From 3107 sp001483205 (lineage in GTDB: Bacteria; Pseudomonadota; Alphaproteobacteria; Rhodobacterales; Rhodobacteraceae): 64,000 nucleotides of DNA. Positions 60,262 to 64,000 of the stretch are shown here, piece after piece (position 1 is the stretch's first letter; each line of letters starts with the position of its first letter). The notes under the pieces were generated by a model. The model was not told the origin of the DNA. It saw only the letters and a program-made list of their open reading frames with translations, and made no database searches. Location of the stretch: contig OZ219809.1 of NCBI GenBank assembly GCA_964291375.2, positions 682,001-746,000 on the forward strand, written 5' to 3'. Both the position numbers and the translations under genes were made by a program.

Positions 60262-60732
60262 TTGGCATCATCAGAACCCTACGACGACACAAATATCAAA
60301 GCGGGCGATATAATCATCCGCCGTATCAATCCGAAGCAACATTTGGTCTTTGATGACAACCGAAACTGCTACAGGATTTCAACAAAAGCCTATTCGCCGT
60401 CATCAGGCCCGAACGGCGGTATGTCCGTTGATATAGAGGCGCTTATTGTCAGGGCGGGCAAAGACCCGAAAAAATTCGTTACGACACCGGTTTACACCGG
60501 TTCCGTCGCCTTTAGCGCGGGGCAGGTTCGTGGGCTTGATCTGCTGATTGGCCGCACGCCCAAACCCGATAATCCTTACCACGGAGATGTGTGGGCCAAA
60601 ACATCATCAGGCCGCTTCTCCGACAGCCAGAAACGCCCCTTCTCCGGCAGTCAGAAACGGAGTCTTCTGAATGCCGCCAAGTGGTATGTGGAACTGCCCG
60701 GCGTTTGCATATCAACCGGTACTAAAGACTGA
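60262..60732 (+). CDS. Accessory protein of unknown function (third gene of cassette)
   Basis: 156 residues from the TTG at 60262, chosen because CGGAGGG stands 8 bases upstream; the longer frame overlaps the previous gene. Text such as AGDIIIRRINPKQHLVFDDN, CYRISTKAYSPSSGPNGGMS, and DIEALIVRAGKDPKKFV suggests a small compact domain with a C-terminal repeat DSQKRPFSGSQKRSLL. Unrecognised. It begins 17 bases after the second gene's stop, so the three are probably one transcript. Confidence 0.7.
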   Translation: MASSEPYDDTNIKAGDIIIRRINPKQHLVFDDNRNCYRISTKAYSPSSGPNGGMSVDIEALIVRAGKDPKKFVTTPVYTGSVAFSAGQVRGLDLLIGRTPKPDNPYHGDVWAKTSSGRFSDSQKRPFSGSQKRSLLNAAKWYVELPGVCISTGTKD

Positions 60733-60781
60733 CCCTGCTGATACGGGTTCAGTGAGCACAGCGCTACACTAGGATCACCCC

Positions 60782-62308
60782 ATGACCCGCCACCCCGCCG
60801 TCCCGTTTTCCGAAGACCAGGCCAAGGCCCGTGACCGGGTGGCCGCGCTCCTGCACGCCGCCGGGGTCGATATGGACACGCCGCGCCTCAGCCCCGCACC
60901 CCCCGGCACATCGCAGGTGATGGCGGTGACCGGCAAGGCGGGCTCGGGCAAGACCCTGCTGTTGGCGGAACTGGCCGGGGCGCTCGAAGCGGCGGGCGTC
61001 GATATGGTCTCGGGCGACCATGATGGGGGCAAGGGCCGGGACCGGCGCACCCTCGCGGTGCTTGCGCCCACCAACAAAGCGGCGAGTGTGCTCCGAACCC
61101 GGGGCGTTCCGGCGACGACGATCCACCGCATCCTCTATACCCCCGTCTATGACCCGGAATATGAGCGGGTGGCCGACTGGCTGGCCGGGGCAGGGCGGCG
61201 GCCAAGCATCGAGGGGCTGACGGATCAGGCGCTTGACCGGGCGCACGCTTTCTATCAGGCCAACAAGTCCATCCCCGGCGCAATGGCGGCGGCGGGCTTG
61301 CGCGGGTCAGATTTCATTACCGGCTGGAAGCGGCGCAAAGACCCTCTGGATATAGGCTTTGTCGATGAAAGCTCGATGCTCGACGAAAAGCAGCTTGAGG
61401 ATTTGCAGGAGATTTTTCCGACCCTGGTCCTGTTCGGAGACCCGGCGCAGCTTGCCCCGGTAGGGCAGTCGGGCCGGATGGTTTTCGACGAAGTGCCGCC
61501 CAGGCGTCAGGCTGTCCTGTCCCGTGTGCATCGCCAGAGGCAGGACAACCCGATCCTGGACCTTGCCCATGCGCTGGCGGACCCGGCGCTTGATTTTTCC
61601 GGTTTTGAGCGGCTGGTCGAGGCCGCCGCGCGCCGGGACGACCGGGTGGTGATGGGGCGGCGGGCGGAAACCGATCTGATGGCGCGCTCGCCGGTGCTGG
61701 CATGGCGGAATGTGACCCGGATCAAGCTCATTCAGGCGTTCCGCAAGGCCCATAACGCGCCTGCGACGGAACTGTTGCCGGGGGAGCCGCTGATCTGCGA
61801 CGGGATCGAATTGCCGGGCAGGCATCGCCTGAGACGGTTCGAGCTGGAGGCGCGCGGGCTGATCCGGGGGGCGCAGGTGGTCTATCTGGGGCCGGGGCGC
61901 AAGCCGGGGTTCTCGCGCCTGCATGTGATCGGGGCTGAGGATCCGCGCATCAGCGCCGCCTCAATTATCAAGATCGAAGCGCCCGGTCAGGAGGAACCGG
62001 TGATCCCCTTTGCCGCGCGGATGGGGGCGGCGTTTCTGCACGGGGCGGCGGTGACGATCCACAAGGCGCAGGGCAGCCAGTGGGAGACGGTGCAGGTTTT
62101 TGCCCCCGATCTGTGGGGCGCGGCGCGCAGCGGGCGGACCGAGGCAGGGCAACCGCTGTGGAAACGGCTGACCTATGTGGCGATCACCCGCGCGCGGGAG
62201 CGGCTGATCTGGGTGACGCGCAACCGGCTGGCCCTGCCGACAAAGCCGCTGGCGACGGATGACCTGCGGCCCCCCGCGCCCCGGCTGGTGCCGACACGGG
62301 ACGGGTGA
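60782..62308 (+). CDS. RecD-like ATP-dependent DNA helicase (AAA_30/UvrD_C_2)
   Basis: 508 residues. Superfamily 1 helicase: Walker A MAVTGKAGSGKTLLLAELAG, motif Ia LAVLAPTNKAASVLRTRG, Walker B DIGFVDESSMLDEKQLEDL, motif III FGDPAQLAPVGQSGRM, and C-terminal VTIHKAQGSQWETVQVF and YVAITRARERLIWVTRN (motifs V/VI). Like RecD2-type helicases but without a long N-terminal region. Role probably in DNA repair; not part of a RecBCD set here. ATG 60782 chosen; its 3' end abuts a mosaic repeat. Confidence 0.92.
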   Translation: MTRHPAVPFSEDQAKARDRVAALLHAAGVDMDTPRLSPAPPGTSQVMAVTGKAGSGKTLLLAELAGALEAAGVDMVSGDHDGGKGRDRRTLAVLAPTNKAASVLRTRGVPATTIHRILYTPVYDPEYERVADWLAGAGRRPSIEGLTDQALDRAHAFYQANKSIPGAMAAAGLRGSDFITGWKRRKDPLDIGFVDESSMLDEKQLEDLQEIFPTLVLFGDPAQLAPVGQSGRMVFDEVPPRRQAVLSRVHRQRQDNPILDLAHALADPALDFSGFERLVEAAARRDDRVVMGRRAETDLMARSPVLAWRNVTRIKLIQAFRKAHNAPATELLPGEPLICDGIELPGRHRLRRFELEARGLIRGAQVVYLGPGRKPGFSRLHVIGAEDPRISAASIIKIEAPGQEEPVIPFAARMGAAFLHGAAVTIHKAQGSQWETVQVFAPDLWGAARSGRTEAGQPLWKRLTYVAITRARERLIWVTRNRLALPTKPLATDDLRPPAPRLVPTRDG

Positions 62309-62747
62309 GGGAAGACCTCTGCATAATGGCCAAGCCGGGCAGTCGCCTGCCTGGGCGGGCGCTTTTCGCGGCAGTCCAAATTGGCGATGGCTTTCCCATA
62401 AAGCTCATACACTGCAAAGGGTTGAGACGTTCAAAAGCGCCTGCCGGGGGGGCAGGCAGGCGCTGCTTGGGCAGCAAGCGTCGGGCGGATGGTTTGGCAA
62501 CTGACGCACCATTATGCAGAGGTCTTGAGGGGGCGCAACCGTCGCCCCCCGGTCCGGGGTTGATGCTTGCCGCATAGCGCTGTATCGACCCTCGCATTTG
62601 GGCATTGATGTAAAATGACCTCTGCATATTAACTCAGCCGGGCGGACGGGTTGGCCACGGATGCACCATTATTCAGAGGTCTTTACAATCCACTGGGCGG
62701 GACAGGCCTTTTCCGCAGACATCCGGCCCTGATTCCGGCTATACCCC
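62309..62747. repeat. Full and short mosaic repeats between helicase and pabB
   Basis: Full copy at 62312-62526: left end AAGACCTCTGCATAATGGCC, right end CCATTATGCAGAGGTCTT. Its hairpin has decayed (GCTGCTTGGGCAGCAAGCG). A 71-bp short copy lies at 62614-62684 (AATGACCTCTGCATATTAAC ... CACCATTATTCAGAGGTCTT). The rest shows nothing coding. Confidence 0.85.
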
Positions 62748-63908
62748 GTGCCCGAAGCCCCCGGACGGACGAATCCCTTGCCAGCGCCGATCATACATTT
62801 CGACCACGGACCGGACGGGCGCGCCTGTGCCTTTCGCGCCCCCCGACGGCTGATCGTCGCCGAAACCCCAGCCGAGACCCCCGAGGCGCTGGAGCAACTC
62901 TCCCGCGCCCGCGCCGAAGGGCACTGGATCGCCGGATATGCCAGCTATGAGCTGGGTTATGTGCTGATGCCGGGGCTTGGGGGGCTTTTGCACACCGGGC
63001 GCGACACGCCCCTGCTGGCCTTCGGGGTGTTTGACGGGCCGGAAACGCCCCCGCCGCCGCCATCGGGCACCGCCCGGCTGACCCCGTCCGAGGTGCTTTG
63101 GGACCGCGCGACCTATGCCGCAGCATTTGCCCGGCTGAAGGCGTATATCGGGGCCGGGGATGCCTATCAGGTCAACCTCACCTTCCCGATGCAGGCCCGC
63201 GCCGGGGGCGATGCGCAGACGCTCTATGCCAGGCTCGCCGCGCGCCAGCCGGTCGGACACGGGGCCTTTGCCGATCTCGGGGTCGGGCCGGTGATCCTGT
63301 CACGCTCGCCCGAGCTTTTCTTTCGCACCGACGCCGGAGGGGGGATCGAGACCCTGCCGATGAAGGGCACCATTGCCCGCGGCCTGACCCCCGAAGAGGA
63401 CGCCGCGCGGCGGGCGTGGCTGCATGGTGACGCCAAGAACCGGGCCGAGAATCTGATGATCGTCGATCTGCTGCGCAATGATCTGGCCAAAATTGCCGAG
63501 ACCGGTTCAGTGCGCACCCCCGAACTCTTTCGGGTGCAGACTTACGCGACCGTGCATCAGATGGTCAGCCGTGTCCGGGCGCGGCTGAAACCCGGAACCG
63601 GCCCGGGCGATATTCTGAGCGCGCTGTTCCCCTGCGGGTCGGTCACAGGGGCACCGAAACGCCGGGCGATGGAAATCATTCGCGAACTGGAGCCGGACCC
63701 GCGCGGGGTCTATTGCGGGACAATCGGGTGGAGCGCACCGGACGGTCGGTCGTCGTTCAACGTGGCGATCCGCACGCTGAGTCTGTTCGGGGATGGGGCG
63801 GTGCGGCTGAATGTGGGCGGCGGGGTGGTGTGGGATTCCACCGCGCCGTCGGAATACGAAGAGGCGCTGCTGAAGGCGCGCTATGCGAGGCTGCCGGGTG
63901 ATGGATGA
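62748..63908 (+). CDS. pabB: Aminodeoxychorismate synthase component I (PabB)
   Basis: 386 residues. Makes 4-amino-4-deoxychorismate for folate. Chorismate-binding domain: AYQVNLTFPMQARAGG, SRSPELFFRTDAGGGIETLP, PMKGTIARGLTPEEDAARRA, DAKNRAENLMIVDLLRNDLA, and FPCGSVTGAPKRRAMEIIRE ending GGGVVWDSTAPSEYEEALLK. A short N-terminal region (about 100 residues) is typical of the compact alphaproteobacterial form. GTG start at 62748; the true start could lie slightly further in. Confidence 0.94.
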   Translation: MPEAPGRTNPLPAPIIHFDHGPDGRACAFRAPRRLIVAETPAETPEALEQLSRARAEGHWIAGYASYELGYVLMPGLGGLLHTGRDTPLLAFGVFDGPETPPPPPSGTARLTPSEVLWDRATYAAAFARLKAYIGAGDAYQVNLTFPMQARAGGDAQTLYARLAARQPVGHGAFADLGVGPVILSRSPELFFRTDAGGGIETLPMKGTIARGLTPEEDAARRAWLHGDAKNRAENLMIVDLLRNDLAKIAETGSVRTPELFRVQTYATVHQMVSRVRARLKPGTGPGDILSALFPCGSVTGAPKRRAMEIIRELEPDPRGVYCGTIGWSAPDGRSSFNVAIRTLSLFGDGAVRLNVGGGVVWDSTAPSEYEEALLKARYARLPGDG

Positions 63909-64000
63909 GGCGTTCCGGATCATCGAGACTTTCGGCTGGTGGCCCGGCGCGGGCGCACGGCGGCTGGAGCGGCATCTGGCGCGGATGGCGCGGACGGCGC
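63901..64000 (+). CDS. pabC: Aminodeoxychorismate lyase-like (class IV aminotransferase), 5' end only
   Basis: The ATG at 63901 overlaps the pabB stop and opens MDEAFRIIETFGWWPGAGAR then RLERHLARMARTA to the window edge. 'IETFgWwPg.G..RL..HLaRm' is the usual start of the PLP-dependent lyase that releases 4-aminobenzoate. The rest lies outside the window. Confidence 0.85.
   Translation, partial: MDEAFRIIETFGWWPGAGARRLERHLARMARTA

Overview
The window looks like about 64 kb of the chromosome of an alphaproteobacterium of the Rhodobacteraceae (Roseobacter/Rhodobacter group). The reasons are the high GC content, the class I lysyl-tRNA synthetase, the nrdR-ribD pair, the Hsp20-DUF1150 pair, the paired hisC-tyrC genes and a TRAP-fed sulfonate (DHPS) catabolic operon of the kind known from roseobacters. 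This is inferred from protein character and gene order, not from a database search.

Layout. 0-8 kb: end fragment of an ABC ATPase, a heat-shock pair (Hsp20-DUF1150) behind a sigma-32-type promoter, purE-purK, nrdR-ribD, pgk and two cyclophilins. 8-16 kb: DUF4336 and DUF3179 proteins, tyrS, anmK, a dense repeat array, and eno. 15-24.6 kb: one envelope block on the minus strand (lptF-lptG-lptD-surA-pdxA-rsmA), then pepA-holC on the plus strand. 25-27.5 kb: a truncated 2-oxoacid dehydrogenase E1 start, a glutaryl-CoA-type acyl-CoA dehydrogenase and a LacI regulator. 27.6-35.6 kb: a small membrane protein, a TRAP transporter, hpsN-hpsO-hpsP-like dehydrogenases and suyA-suyB, which together would import 2,3-dihydroxypropane-1-sulfonate and convert it to pyruvate and sulfite. 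A duplicated LacI-type operator precedes this operon. 35.6-42.2 kb: a low-GC metallo-beta-lactamase-fold gene, purN-purM, a CAT-anticodon tRNA, small genes, lysS, a TerB protein and tRNA-Ala. 42.3-48.1 kb: a peptide ABC transporter (fused DF ATPase divergent from A-B-C). 48.1-58.7 kb: an accessory gene, yciB, a DMT permease, ftsY, xseA, a broken accessory gene, purD, and hisC-tyrC. 58.9-62.3 kb: a low-GC three-gene cassette headed by a TIGR04255-type protein, then a RecD-like helicase. 62.7-64 kb: pabB-pabC.

The most striking feature is a family of mosaic intergenic repeats. Full copies are about 210-215 bp with imperfect terminal inverted repeats (AAGACCTCTGCATAATGGC at one end, ATTATGCAGAGGTCTT at the other). 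Short copies are about 70 bp. Shared modules include a GC-rich hairpin whose arms change in compensating pairs, and a 16-bp palindrome CTTATCCGCGGATAAG that occurs eight times in one array (12.9-13.65 kb). Repeat ends supply start or stop codons to several neighbouring genes.

Four genes (purD, hisC, the TIGR04255 gene, and a small accessory gene at 54.1-54.6 kb) each carry one apparent single-base frameshift, three of them in short C/G runs. Sequencing error and real decay cannot be separated from the sequence alone.
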